NCBI GenBank assembly: GCA_005406025.1
Contig: BGZK01001243.1
Span: 1 to 64,000, forward strand
Direction: 5' to 3'
Length of the DNA stretch: 64,000 nucleotides
Source of the DNA: Eumeta japonica
Lineage: Eukaryota; Arthropoda; Insecta; Lepidoptera; Psychidae
Part shown: piece after piece, positions 26,101 to 41,100 of the stretch
Layout of the letters: the number at the start of each line of letters is the position of its first letter
Position numbering within the stretch: position 1 is the first letter of the stretch
Notes under the pieces: model-generated
The model's input: only the letters and a program-made list of their open reading frames with translations
Databases searched by the model: none
What the model was told of the DNA's origin: nothing
Made by a program: the position numbers and the translations under genes

Positions 26101-29100
26101 CTAAAAAGTGAAAAATAAATATAGTTTAAAAAAACTAAAAAACACGCTTTTAAAGCACATCAAACTAATAAATGAAAAATAATTCTGAATATGAGCCGAA
26201 AAAAATAATAAACAATGTCGAAAAATTCTAGTATTAATGTGGAAAAAGCGTGGGGCGCTCTGTGCCACATTTTTCGTATAAAGAGCAACCTTATAATGTT
26301 TGATATTGGCGCTTGTATCTACCCATTCACCAGCAGTCTTAATATGAGAGATATATTATTTCGGTGGGTATAAAAAAGCTTATACAAGCACAAATGATGT
26401 AATGAAATAGTAAAAAATTCGAGAAAACAACACCTTTACAATTTGAAAATTTAAAATTCTTCAAGCAATGTTCAAGCCGATGTTCTGCAAACCCTAAAAG
26501 AAACTTAGTAAGTCAGAAATTGCACAATATTTCCAAGCCCCAAGTTTTCCTAGTAACCTTGATAGCTTTAAATACGCAGCATGGTATCCTTATAATGTAC
26601 ATTGTCTAAATCCAGGTCTGTTAAAAAGTTCTAGTGATGTTTTTCGACAAGCAATTTTCTCTCAAAATTTTGATTAGAATTAAAAACGATCGATGGTACA
26701 AGCTTAAGAAATGATTATTATCTGTGTCACAGTTGCAAACGTTAAATTATGACACACAATTATTATTGATGACAATTTTTTCTAATAATTACATTAATCC
26801 AAACACATTTTCATTTGATCCAATTCTAGAATAAAAAATAATGACGTGAAAACAAAAACTTCTTTTTATACCTCATTGAAGGCCGTATCCTTTTCATCGA
26901 CTTGGTTCTCGTACATCTCGGACATATCCCTTAAGGCTAGCCGCTTACTCTCAGCCAACTGCTCTAAACGTTCTTCGTATTCCTTCCTCATTCGTGCGGT
27001 TTTATCTTCCAAATTCTTGCAGTAGCGTTAATAACATAATCAATAATTTTGATATTGTGCGGCAACTAATACATATTAGGTAGAAACTGATTTTCAGTTG
27101 TTAAAATGCAGTAAGATGAGAACCAATAGTTAGGAAATACATAATAAATCGATAATACTTTACTTAGGTGTAGACATATCTCTCTAATATCCATTGTCAA
27201 CAGTTGTAGATGCTACAGGTATAATATGTACATTATTGTAATTTTCGAGTGATATAAAAAAAGGATTTCACCTGATATCTATCGTATTCACCAATGAGTT
27301 TAATGTTGAAGTCCGTCTCTAGCGCTTGCAAACTTTTTTCTTGGTTTGCTCGCATTTTCGAAATGTCTTGCTGAATCACACCTATCTCGTGGGCATGTTC
27401 ACTTTCCATTGTCTGTTATAATGATTGCATAGGAAATGAAAAGGTTAAAATGAAACAAAACGAACAATATAATCGCCAATATTGCAAATTTTACTCAAGC
27501 TCTGACCTCATTTTTTTCTTTTAATTCCTCAATGGCCGCACCGTATCCTTCATGGATCTCTTTGAGCTTCTCCGCGTGAAGAGCTTCGGTTTGTCGCAGC
27601 TGATAAGCGTGCTCTGTCTCCAATTCAGTCAGTCGTGTAGCTAGTAACTATCGAGGTGTGAATTAATTACTTTAATAAATATTCCAATTTTTGTATTTGA
27701 GGGCAAATATTATATTTACCCGTATGTGTAATCATTTATAGTGAAGGTGATAGGGAATCGTATAACATATAAATAACTTATTTTTTGTTAACCTACAGCA
27801 ATAATAATTTACACGAGGCAAAATTTAACAATGAACCGGTACTCGTGTGAATGTCTCTTTGAAAAATTTTCATAAAATGGTTTCAACTTAAATTAATTTA
27901 AAACGTATCATTTCGAATCAATCATTAAAACCGCAACGGAATCCCAAAAGATATGATGATAATAGGTTTGTACACAAAATAGTGATGAATGTTTAAAAAA
28001 TCTTTAAATTTGAAGATAAATGTTTAATTTCATTACATTAAGCCACAGGAAAAGTTTCCTTACATCCATGTTATTGAGTTTTTCTTGTAAATCCCTTTTA
28101 CTGATCAATATTTCTTTAGAATAGGCGAAGTCCTTGTCCAGCGCTATCGCCCTTCCGTCGGCATTGGTCAGTTTCCACACGCATATAGAGGCGTCCTCGG
28201 CCACGGAGACGAGAGTTTGGTCGTCGTAAGACAGGGCGAGGCGGGTGACTCTCCTGTTGTGCACGTGAAATTCCTTGAACAGAGCTTTATCTAGCAGCGG
28301 CAGTTGCACGGAGACGACGCTGCCCTCCCCGCCGCTGATGAAAAGCATCATGTCGGAGCGCGACAGCGCCACCGTGTCGAGGGGACGGCCGATGAGTTTG
28401 ATCTGACGCCTGATGGAGCTAGAGCCGAGCTCCTTGATTTCGCCGTCGCTACCAACAGCGTATGTTATTTTACCGGCCCTGAAAATATTTATTATGTGCT
28501 TTTAATGTGCGTAGAATGTTCATCTTGAGACATAAACATCTTTTTAGGGTTCTGATCCAAAATGACAAAAACGGAACCCTTATAGTTTAAACTATGAGAT
28601 GTATATTGATGAAATTCGAAATATAGATGTCGTGTCTAGACGTTACTTAGTTTGGTAGTTAAATAACAAAAATAAATATTTTTAAAGGTGAGCATTCTAT
28701 ACATGTAACAGAATCTGAAAAAAAAAATTTTAATTTTATTGCTATTGTCTTTTTAAGTTGTATGTCCAATAAATATGAAAAAAATTACAAAGATAACACT
28801 TAATAAATACTTTCTATGAGAATTATTTTGAAGATGATCGGATATACCGTTTTTCAGCTATTGCCGAAAAACTGCGCTTCTCAACAAAAGAACGTAAGTG
28901 CCGTGAAGATACGCTCTTTTGCTGGTGCACTTTAATTACACTATTTTCAGAGCAATTAGTCTACATACCTACTTGTTTAGAACAACAAGTAGGTGTATTG
29001 ACTATTACGAGAGTTGTAGGCGACTACAGTGCTTATAACTATTCTTTACGGGAAACATGGAAAAAAGTGTAACAGTATAATTCTTTCATTTATAGTGCAT

Positions 29101-32100
29101 TTCTTTGTAGTAACAGCTTCGGAACCCTATAGTAAACGTGGTCCGACATGCTCTTGGCCGATTTTATAAAATAATTAAACACTTGGCCGGTTGAACTTTT
29201 TTTATTGTATCTAATGCTTATTAGATCTGTGAGAAATAAATAATATTTTATGCAATGCCCGAAAGTTATAGGCATTCTATATAATACCCGATTATTTAGA
29301 TTGCCTGTAATAAACATACATGTTTATTGTCGGCAATATTATTATACGTTTGAAGCTAAAAAGTTGACGAAAAGTAAAAAATGTGTTCCTAAAATATATT
29401 TTTTGTAAATTCCACCTTTTATTGTTTTTATTCGATACGTCATGCATCGAATTAAGATTCGATAACGTATTCAAGCCACCAAAAACATTTTATGCTACAT
29501 ATAACATAATATTTGGTACATCACTAATGTCTATCTTTAGCCATCACATCTATGTCTTTTGCAGACGCATACTCTCTTACAGCCTTATTTCAAACCGAAG
29601 GATTTCCATAAAAGTAATTTTCAAATATTGTTGTGCGAGCTATACACATCAAGTCAAAATAACACTGGCATTACTCATTATTAAATCTCCGAGAAAAAAA
29701 GCTTACAAAATAACAATTTAGCAAAAAGTTTCTGAAAAGCCGTGCCCTACAAGGCAAACGTCTTATTCAGTATTTCCTAACCTTTCTAATATTTCTACCC
29801 CTGTGACCTATTACGGAAACTGGTTTTATTCCAACCTTACAATATTATTAATGCAAACTATACAAGTAATATAAAAATCTTTGTTAATCCAAAATTGCAT
29901 ATTAGCCTTACAAATTTGCATTTTAAATTACTTAAACTTTATGTTAAAATATGTATTTTTTATATTATAAACAATTAATTAAGTAAAAATAGGTAGTGTG
30001 ATGGTTGATACTTTTGCATTCATATTTTTTTAATGTTAGATTTCGCTTCGCTTAAAGCGAATCTTAAATCATGAATAGATAGAATAGAAACAGTCTCGTT
30101 TCTGGCCTTTGTTTTCAGTAAAACCAAAGTTGAAAAACCTCTCTCAACCATAAGTATTAGCATTTTCAAAGCTCTGCTAGTTATAACAGAATATTCGGCA
30201 CCAGCTTTTCTCCAAAATGTAGTGAGATCACGATTTTGAAATTCTACTCTGCAATTAATATTCTCGCTCAGTCCAAGTAATTCTACTTTGGCCGCCACGT
30301 TTTCGTCTTTGATAACGTTATCATCGGTAGTAAATGGTTTTAACATCCAAAAGCTGTACTTATGCATGTCTGGAAAATACTGCTTCAATGAGTATATTGC
30401 TGTACTTAAACGTTGAACCACTGAATTTTCAAACGTGATTTTATTTGGTACAATTTGGTACAATTGCTTATACAATTGTGTAAACATCGACACATCGCCA
30501 GCTTGCATTCTTCGTTGGTAAAGTTCAAATTTACGTACAAAACTAGCTACTTTAGCTTCTGCTATCAAAATATTTGTCTTTTTTCCTTGTAATTAAATAT
30601 TAAGACTATTAATTTTACTGAAAAAAATCAGCAAGGGTACGCCTGATTTTCGAGAAATGTTTTTCATCTTTTATTTTCGAAGAAAACTCTTTTCTTTTAG
30701 TTTCCTCTCTTTTTCAAAAAATAATCCTATTTTTTCATGGAACTCATAAGCCCCGTTCAGAATTTTCCTCGTGATAACCAACGTACCTGTGTGCGGTACA
30801 AAAGAGAACTAAACTTGGCACCAACTTCATCGCATAATACTTTGAATAATCTCAAGTTTGTAGCGCTGCCACGAATATGATCCACAACTTTCTCTGCGCC
30901 GCTCAATGTCCTTAGCAAATCTAGTGGAAACGTCTTAATAGACAAAGCGTAGCGATATCAGACAATGATAAGATTAAATTTGAGAAGGAACTTGTTTCAC
31001 CAATACTTGAAATCCTGATCGAACACCCATCATGGAAAGTCTCCGGTCTGTACAAACGCCAACCAGCTTCGACCAGTCCAGTTCGTCTTCCTCAATAAAC
31101 TGTTTTAACGTTTCGAGAGCATGCCTTCGCCGCGGGTGGCGTTGGACAAAGATTTGCAGAATAGGTATTCCTCTTTTACATGGTCGTCTTTAATATACCA
31201 AGTAAATACCAGTAATTATTAACACGAAGCTACATCCGTAGACTCGTCTGATTGCAGCGCAAACATAGGACTTCCTTAAATTTAAAAAATAACAGTTGCC
31301 ATAATATCGTTACTCATGTCTGATATTCGACTTTGAACTGTTGCATTTGACAGTGATATTTGTTTAACCTTAGCAACATGCTGCTCACCAATGATTATAG
31401 CGATGCCTCTTCAAATTAAACTTTAAATCGAAACTAACATTGAAATTCCATCGTTTCTGCTAAGCGGTCGGAATCGGGATCAGGTTAGCGATTTGAATAA
31501 ACGACGATATGAACCATTCTACATCCGTGTACAGTACAATTGAAGTCACTTAACTGAATCGCAACACTCAACTCTTGTATGAACTAAAAAAGATGCGAAA
31601 CGAACGGAGTGGTATATTTGTGACTACAAAATAAACGCACTGTAGTTCTTTACAATGAATCCACCATCTGCTGGAGGCCGTCTCCTGTCTGTGCTTGCTG
31701 TAGCCGTTCCCTCGAGTTTTAAGTTCTTTAAAGAAGACCAATTTTCGATGCAGCATGTATCATGCCGGTTCAATTTCTATTCAGGAGTTCACGAGAGCTT
31801 CATAAAACAGTATGAATGTGGTAAATACACCAATGGGCGCTTTTATAATTTTTACCGTGGCGATATTACCGTGGACGTCCACGGCACAGCGGCAATAAGG
31901 GGAAATGAAATGTATGAAAATATGTATGAAGACGCTTTTAAATTTCTGTCGACGGTTGCCATGGACGTCCACGGCACATTCTCTTATACCGTGACGATAT
32001 CATAAGAGTCCCGCTCCCTGTGAAACCGCTGTCGCAATAATTTTGCGATGAAGTTCGTAGCTACAAGGATTCATATTCATGTTAGTGCCAGAAGTGTCTT

Positions 32101-35100
32101 TTTCGCTTCCCGTCCGCTTGGGCTTGAGCATTCTTGTCGCAACTCGGTACATTAAGTTTTCGCGATCCTATCTACTAGTTATTATTATTATTTTTATTTA
32201 ATAGTTAAAAAATAGCATTTAAATATGATGTTATTACTTGAATGAGTAGAGATGAGACCTTGTTTATGGGATAATAAAAGAAAAACGTGACTGTTTCATC
32301 TTTCAATTTTTCAAATAATATAAATAATATACCTTTTACTAATATTTCATAAAATATTTCATATTTAGTAACAGAATGAGCTAAATCTTCTCGTTCTTTA
32401 TCTTTTTTTTTTACGACTTAAATACATTAAATATAGAAGAAGTAGGTAAAGGCAATTATTGACCAGGGAGTCCGCACTCTTCCAATATACTGCAAAAATG
32501 ATTTTGAACATCCACGGCATGAAAATTACATAAGCAACTTTACCATGGACATCCACGTCGAATCTTAAATTTTCCTTTCTTTGTAATTAACTGCTACGTT
32601 ACATAAAGTATAATTATTTTTATTTCCAGCTAAACATTTTTATATAAGTATTGTATATTGCAACTTCAATATTTTATTGCATTATTTTGATTAAAAATAC
32701 GAGTCTGCGCAACCGGTCCATATATTAGCACGCTTACCCTTCATAAGTAATCTCTGGGGAAAAAAAATTATGCGTTTCAAAATCCAAGTGGAAAAAGTTG
32801 CATATGGCAATTACAAAAAAAACTTACATGTTGATTGCACATCCGTAGAACTGATTGGTCTTAATGATGATTTCACCGACGCGCTGCCCATTCGACATAC
32901 TCCATTCGTACACGGCTCCCTCGTTACCGCACGACACCAGGATGCTGTCGCTCGCCGACCACGACAGGCAGGTCACCTGGCGGTGGGAAACGGAAAAGCA
33001 AGTAATTATTCCGTAGTAGAATTTAAGATTGAAAATTTATTAAAAAAAATGTTTGGCTTGAGTTTGCGTGTTTCTATTTATTATGTGAATGTGTTTACAA
33101 AATAAAAAAGTATTTATGTAGTCCATCAACTGCCTGATACATATAGTGCAAGCATCGTTGCTTATTCTGGGACCAGATGGTGCTCTATATGTGTGCCCGA
33201 ATATATTTATTTAAAAAAGTCGATGAAATATATTCAATTTTTTAAATTAGGTAAACTAAGCCCACGATATTTCCATTAATGGCAAATATTCTGTTAGAAA
33301 ATGCCCCAAAACAAAAAAAAAACACGACGTCAGTTAATACTTTAAATGTTATAAACTCTTTTCAACGCCTTCTTTAATTGAAACAAGCCCCATGTCCGAT
33401 ATCCATGTCTCTTTGCACGTACAAACTGTATAGTGGAGAAAATGCATTCGCCGCAGCGCTCGCTGTAAAAAAAAATGGATAAATTATCTGAAAATGCTAT
33501 ACATTTTGGATAAATTATGTGACATTTCAGTATAATTATCAATATTATCGGAATGAGGCACAATATTTATTACTGGAAATAGAAAAATAATGCACAAATA
33601 AACTGTTAAATAAAAATTAAAGTATCCGAGATGCCTTTAGAAAGTCTTAAATAGGCAGATAGGTTACACGGGGACGTTTGGTGTTTACATAACCACAGCT
33701 TCAAGGATATCTTCATGAATTCATAAATCCTTAGTATCTACCTTAATAAATTTAGTTTTTTTTTTTGGCATACTAATATTGTATATACGTAAGCCACGAT
33801 ATTTAAAGTTTTCGTTCAGTTTAAACCAAAGTATTATGTCCATGATTATTAATTATTATAATTGTTTCGGTAACAATAGAGGTCATAGTATTATCTGTTA
33901 CTCCGTTCCCAAAAAGAGGTCCATAGCAAACATCGTCGTCGTTATTGTTCGAGATGAGTTTATTTCTTTCAAGTTGATGCGTCTGATAGTAGAAATAATA
34001 ACACCCTATTTACTATAAAACCTGAAATAGTTGATTGTTTAGTTAGAAAAGATGTACGCAAATAATCATTATTGTACTAGGAAATGAAAACGATCGTTGA
34101 TTGAAGTACAAATAATTAAACCGTCCTTGCTACAGTGAAAACACAAACAACTCATAATTATTTTCACGATGAAAAATAAAACAAAACGAGGAAATACTGT
34201 TGCTATTTAGTTGCAGTTGTGTTGTAGAAAAAGAATTATTCATTAATAATAATAATAACGATCAAATCTTCAATCATTGATTATATTAATCAATGTTTTT
34301 TATTATTTTATGAACATAGAAATAATTGGATAAATCCCGAAAAGTTGCGAACACTAGACGATGTTGTAGCAAATAGACCCAAATAATTTCGCCGCGGCGC
34401 ATGCATTTTTTCGTAGGTGTATGTGTGTGTATTGACTACCGTGTATTGAGTCTGCATCGTGTATAAACATCCGAAATCTTTAAAAATATCATGAAAGTCT
34501 GTGACCAAGTGATTTAGCCCAATAGAGAAGAAGGAAGAGGGTACGCCCGCAGTTGAGTGAGACCAGGCAGCTCCTGCCGTGGTATGTTCTTTCTCTTTCC
34601 TATTCTGTTTCCGCTGTTTTATTCTAGGGTTTCACTACCGCTCGAGAACAGACAAAGGCGATCAACCTGCATCACTTATCAATCAATTAGATAAAAAAAA
34701 TATCGGAAACCGACGACGACGTGACGGTAACAAGGTGATACCTAACAGTCTTAAACAGTAGTAGCTTTATTACGGACACTAGTAGCGATGTGCTTCGAAC
34801 TCTCATTTGAAACATCGGTTAATTGTCGAAATTATCAGCCAACCATACATTGTAGAAATAGGCTGTTCGAATTTCGCAACAGACACCTAACCGATAACGG
34901 TAGAGGTTGTATTGGAGGTGAATGGAGCCACCTCTAAACGCTAAGTAAACTTTCAAATTCACCATTTTAGCTTTTATGAAATCGACTACCTGTACATAAG
35001 TGGTATATAATTAAATTTTAATTTGATAATTTGGAGAAAACTTGTATAAAAGTATCACAAAGCCGCATCATATAAGAGTGCCACACCATTCGGTTATGCC

Positions 35101-38100
35101 ATGTATTATGCGCTGTAACTTGTAATACAATATTAAAAAAATATTTTATTGTAACATTGTGCTACATAGTAGCCAAAACCTGCTGCTACAAATAGTAAAT
35201 CATACGTTATTACTCTCGTTTTTGCGAAAAAATATTATATATCAATTAAAATTAATAAATACCATTCAATCGCTATTCATAAGCAATAAAATTCAAAATT
35301 ATTGTAAGTGCTATATTTTTAAATAAAATTGTAATTACTTCATATAAAAAAAAAACCTTTTGTTTAATTTAGACACAATAAACTTATGCTAAACAAGAAC
35401 AAGCATAGAAACAGAAATATATTCTGCGCCCACGCGGGCGACAGTCGAAACTACACAATAAAAAGGAATTATTATATTGCAGTAATAATAATGTTTATTT
35501 ATAGATACATTTAAATACACTCACCTCTCCATTGTGACCTTTCAAGTTGAACATGTTAACGAAGGAAACAGACGAGAACACTTGAACCACCTTCCCGTTG
35601 ACTGCGGCAAACATCTGGCCATTCGTACTAAATTTTGCACATTTGCAGTTTCTAATAGGAAACTCGCGCATCACTTCAAAATCGTCTATCAGGATGACCA
35701 AAAAGCGCAGCTTATCCGAAAAACCCACGACGGCAAATAATCCTGAAATTATAAATAACGCGACTTTTGTACGTGCAGTCACACTTCGAGCTGTTTGTTC
35801 AAGACTTGCTATGTTATCGAAAATTCGTTAACTTGATAGGCAATTCTTTACGGTATGCGTAAATTAAAGATTGTAGCCTTAATCATCGTACATTTCAAAT
35901 TCATTTAATTACGAATTTTGATTTAAAATCATAAAAGTGTCCCCATTATAAAAGCGAGTTTTACAAAATATTGTGTACAATATCGTTAGAAATAAATGAA
36001 ACTCCAAACTCCTCTATCAGGTCTAGTGTCGATTTACCGGTGGGATGTAATGATACAACGTGCACTTCCTCTTGGTACAGTCTGATCAGTTCCACGTCGT
36101 CGGTCATATAGTTCCACACGCGTAGACTCCTATCCTGCTCCCCTGACGTCATGAATATGGGTTTCCAAGCGCACATCGACAAGGAATTGATGCGTCCGTA
36201 GTGCATCGCCGGGCCCAACTCCATGAACGATATTTCGGGGTTCTGCATTCGTAAATGTAATTTATTATTCTAAAGGGGATGTAACAAAATGACTATCAGA
36301 AACTGGCCAAGAGCATGTCGCACCATATTCAGTGTAAGTTTCCGTAGCCGTTGCTTCAAGGAAATGCAAATGAAAAAACTATGTTGTTACAATTTTTTCA
36401 TGTTTCCCACACAAAGTAAGTACCAAGCACTTTAGTCGCCTATTACTAGAAAAACAAGTAGATACGTCGACTATTGATCTAAAACTAATGTATACTAAAG
36501 TACAACAGCAAAAGAGCATATTTTCATAGCACTTAGGTCCTTTTGTTGAGAAGCGCGGTTTTTCAGCAATCACTTAAAAACAGTATATTCGATCACATTC
36601 AAAATAATTTTCTTTGAAAGTATTTATTGAGCGCTACTTTTGTGATCTTCTTCATGTTTTTTGGACATACGGTTTAAGATATAAAGGATGGCTTAATAAC
36701 CTCAGTTTTTTTAAAAAGAACTGTCATACGTATGGTTTCCACACGTTGATGAGGGCTGAAAAAAATTTTTTTCAGGTTGTGTTAAATGTATGGAATGCCG
36801 TCCCTAAAAGTATTTATTTTTGTTAATTAAGTAATGAACTAAGTAGCGGCTTATACAAGACCCTATACTCCAATTTTAATCAATATGCATTTTGTAGTTT
36901 TCGTGTATAATGTGACATACGGACGGACGGACACGACGAAACTGTAAGGGTTCTGTTTTTGCTATTTTGACTTGGAACCCTAAAAACAACCTTTACCTTC
37001 CATATCCTTGATCTTTTCGGTATAGTATAACATATATTAATCCTAGAAATATATATATCATATTAGTTTATTTGTTCGCCTAGCACAGCTAAATGTCTCG
37101 ATGAATACTGTATAGGTATATTTGATTATAGGGTCATGAAATGTCATGAACGCCTTATAATCGTCGAATGGATATAAATTTAATGGAAAATAAGTTTAAT
37201 AATAACGAGTGTTGGTCTATAATACCTAACTAATAAAGATTGTAAAATAGAGCCTATATTATGTTTCTAAATAAGTCGTTTTCTTTATTTTGAATATAGA
37301 TTAGAAATATATTATGAATTTGAAAAGGAAAATTTGTTTGAAGTTATAGGACCTGCAGCATATGTTGTCCAAAAAGTTTGACGTAGTATAACTGGGGACG
37401 CAAGGTTGTTATAAGAAGGTTTTCTTGGTGCGGGTCCACAGCTATGTGCTGGATCGCGTCCTGCGGTGACCATATTGGAGTGTCCCGCGTATGCCTGAAA
37501 ATATATATACAACACAAAACTTACGGTAAGTTTTTGTTGAAATATACTATAAACTAATACAATATTTTCCTAAAATACGCTAAAATTATTCATGCACCAG
37601 CCGCAAAATGCAATGGTTGTTATGTAAATTACGATCTATCGTTGTTAGTCGTATGGAATATATCACAAATGCACTGTACAGTTAAATCTAGTTTCCTACA
37701 TTACTTCAATATTACTACAGGCGCACTACAATCACAACAACACTACAATCACAAACGTGTAGAACATATAAACCAAAACAGGTTTAATTTTTCGTTGTTA
37801 TTATGCCATGCGAAGTTTTAGTCGGCTAGTGACCTCTTCGAAAAATAACATGATTCGGTCCACTTTGATTTGATCGCTTATAACAAAAATGGCTTTTAAA
37901 TATAGTTAAACGGTGCGTGCGTTAATATTAAATTGTTGGGGATGATTATACGTTTTAAGAGTATCATCTCCGTCACATACTTGTAAGATTTTCGACTTAT
38001 TCTGAAGAGGTTCCTCTTCTGCCAATGGTGAAGTGATTCCTTTTCAAACATATGAACGTATCCTTGTCCACAGGCGAAAGCGAAGCCTAAAAATTATTTC

Positions 38101-41100
38101 AAACATCAATGGCAACACGAAAAAAGAAAATATCGCATCCGCATTGGAAAATAATACCTTTAGGGAAGTTCGTGAGGCACGTTACAGGATAAAGCTCGGC
38201 ATCCGAAAGCCTCTCGCTGGAGGCGTCTTGTTTACTCGATATACTTCTTTTTTCGGCCGTCTCTTCGGCTTGTCTACGTGAAAGGCGGAATCGTCAAAAG
38301 AATCAGTCGTCTTTGAATGAAATGATAGCGAATTTCGATACTAACTACGCGGTAAATTGACTAATCTGTTTTTAATTTAGTCAAATTAAATCACTCGCTA
38401 TTTGAAGGCGTTCAAGACATAAGAGGATAGACATTAACAAGCACGTTACGACGCTAGTCCTAGACGTTATTCATCGTATTCGTGACAACGACCGTTAGCA
38501 GAGTCCTACCCGCGCTGAGCCAGCACGGAGGAAGGCTTCAAGTTCGAGGACTTCGGTTTGGGCTGAAAATTGTGGGAGGACATGTCTTGGGAGTAGAGTG
38601 ACAAAAACCTGACAGGAAAAATAGTGACTGATGTTTAACGTTTGCATTCTATATTAATTGATTGATGCTGAAGCAATATAAGTAATACCAATTTTCTATC
38701 AATATAAACTTTATCGCTTGTAATTCTTTAATAATAGCAGAGACACGGGACACGCAATATTCGTTTTTGATAAACAGTGCCAAGCGAAGATTTTGATTAT
38801 TTAATAATTATATAGATGTTTTAAATTTTTTGACCGCCAATGTCTCATCACACTTATAAATTTTTATAGTATCTTTTTCATCGATATCCAATTTGATGTC
38901 TCATAAATGACTGATATTCAAGCTTTGTAAATCTCACAATCGTTATGCGTCAATCACGCATCAACTCGGTTCAAAATGTTGGGATTGTTAAAAAAAAATT
39001 TAACTAAAAAATATCCGTGCCATGCAGACGGACTGTAGACAGCGTTAACGTTAAAGATTCACAATTTTTATCGGTTTTCCTATTTCTCGCAATAAATATG
39101 TAATGACTTAATTAACTTAAGTAAACAGTAATTAACGGTTAATCGGAGAAGTAGTAATGCACTTTTCAGAATGTAAATATTTTTACATTCTTCTATCCAC
39201 CTTGTCTCCTGTATTAAAATTATGTCTAGGGATATAATTCGGATCAAAATTATTTAATCCACAATTATTATTTCAGAACAAGTAATTAGAGTTTGAAACA
39301 AAAAACGCTATTTTATCAATATGAACATAAAAATTAATATTTAATGCTGAAAATGATAAATTACCAAAACTATAATAACAGTAATTCTACTAACATGTCA
39401 AACTATGAAAGTAAAACAGAAATTTAAAAACCTATAGTCAAAAAGGTCTGTCTTTTAAATAGCTAAATGAGCTTAATAGCAAAATAAGAAGTTATACTTC
39501 CATTTCATAAACTACTACCAAATGATCACTTACGAATATTGTCTATAACCATATTAAAACAAAAGATTATTTTACTGTTTTTTTTTTTTGGTCTATGTAC
39601 ATCACTTCTACAAAAATTTTCACTACAAAATTAGCTACGTTTGAACATGCACATTAAAAGTAATCAATATACATGAAATTAATAGAACTATTATATCATT
39701 TATTATACATCAATGCTTTTAGACAATTGCACCAACTCGGTATCGACTTTCCTGAGCGACATCTCGACGACTTCTGCGGCGCGGAAAACGCAGTTCTGTC
39801 GAAATTCTCCGTTCTCCACAAGCATCAGCATGCCCTTAGACGTACCGAACATGATCCGGTCTGGTGTCAGCCACATGCACGAGGTTATGTTGAGCTGATG
39901 AAAACATTTATTGCATCAAATTCAAATTCAAAATATCATAAAGTTCGAAAGTGATGCGCGTACATACATTTTGGCGATCTATTTTTATATATATATAGAT
40001 TAAACATACAATACAATGTGCATATATATATATAGATTAAACATACGATGTGCAATTATAGTTTTGTTTATGTATTTAATCAATTAATCATACTTAAGAT
40101 GACCTCGGAACATCAAAAAGGGTACACTTCTGTGTTTTCTATTTTCCTCACTCTTTGAACAAGAAGTTGTCATCAACATAGATGATGTTGTTTTTGTTAG
40201 ACATTTTATTCTCTTTCAAAAATTTAATAATCGTTGTCAAATAAGTAATTTTAGCTTCATACTTTATTACTTGACTACATCTACCGTGCCTAAAATTTCT
40301 TATAGCCAGACAACTCACACACGCAGTAAATACAGTTGATGATTTTCGTTATTCATCCAGAGAACAAAGTGTCTTTCTTTTTGAATACACAAAATTTGTG
40401 TATCTCAAATATTTCTTCTCGATCTGTACAAGTTTTCCTTAATTCTGAACAATTAATTCTTCCGTTAAATCTTCTGAATCAATCAAATATTTTTCATACT
40501 TTCTGTTTCAATAGTAACGTCACAAATTGGCTCAAGTTCATTTTATTATTAAGTATATCCGCTTTTACTCAGGTCAAATTTCTTAATTTTGCCTTTACTA
40601 TCATATATCTCGCGGCTTGCATAAGCACAATGCTTTATCTTCTCCTACTTTTACCCTAGTTAAATTCATATTAGGTTCACCTTACAGTTGCGTTTGTTTA
40701 TAAATTTTATGGTTAAATGTGCAAAATTAATAATTTTCAAGAAGTAAAAACAATAAATTTACACTATTTAAAATTACTTACTGAATTAGCACATAAAACC
40801 TTTAGAAAATATATAAAAAACACACCAATCTGAAGAACGCACTCACAATATTAATTGTAAAATAAAACGTATTATTTTACAGTAACGTAATTGACATAAT
40901 ATTTAATGTTTTATTGGCTTAGTATGCCAGGATTTTGGCTTAACTGTTACTAAAAGTTTGTTCGGGGTGTGGCCCGATGCGAGCATAGTGATCCAAAGTT
41001 ACTCAAAATGGTGTTACCGATCTACATAATAAAAACATTTTTTTTATCCGGGCACTAGTTAAAAACCACTAAACGTATCGGGTTATGGAACATTGACCAT

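Larger units (their letters stand above)
24065..26871 (-). other. CFAP57 intron between exons 15 and 16 (2.8 kb)
   Basis: No coding block of the host gene is needed here, because the flanking exons join in phase. It contains a GC-richer patch at 24400-24610, a (GTAT)6 microsatellite at 25763-25786 and the hairpin at 25971-26032. Confidence 0.6.
17120..27647 (-). other. CFAP57: CFAP57 exons 13-23: coiled-coil half
   Basis: Eleven exons encode residues 713-1273, almost entirely charged heptad-rich helix. Exon 13 begins [18 protein letters not shown], exon 16 [17 protein letters not shown], and exon 17 encodes [13 protein letters not shown] and [14 protein letters not shown]. Exon 21 has [14 protein letters not shown] and [14 protein letters not shown]. 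Exon 22 contains [15 protein letters not shown]. Exon 23 ends EVPDKDEYK. The acceptor of exon 19 must be ATAG/AGCC (start 22786): the AG four bases upstream would shift the frame into a stop. Exon 15 uses a GCAAG acceptor and exon 16 a weak GTTTTA donor, but both joins match the family sequence. Confidence 0.9.

Noticed and set aside
29383..29721. 112-codon + strand frame
   Set aside because: Low-complexity AT-driven composition (F, I, Y, S rich), no family, no splice context; likely chance.
31655..32005. 116-codon + strand frame with two VDVHG-like repeats
   Set aside because: The repeats come from the palindromic GTGGACGTCCAC motifs, and both strands are open there for the same reason; no family is recognised.
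33342..33563. Extra CFAP57 exon on the minus strand
   Set aside because: Exons 10 and 11 join directly in phase and match the family across the junction; the frame is unrelated to CFAP57.
38033..38281. 82-codon + strand frame
   Set aside because: Antisense to CFAP57 exons 6 and 7.
38510..38562. Candidate CFAP57 exon on the minus strand (TTTTCAG start, GTAGGA donor)
   Set aside because: It reads well ([17 protein letters not shown]) but its 53 nt leave the following exon in a frame that hits a stop. The exon at 38158-38273 fits both phase and family sequence.
40336..40659. 107-codon + strand frame in a CFAP57 intron
   Set aside because: Hydrophobic AT-driven composition, no recognisable domain.
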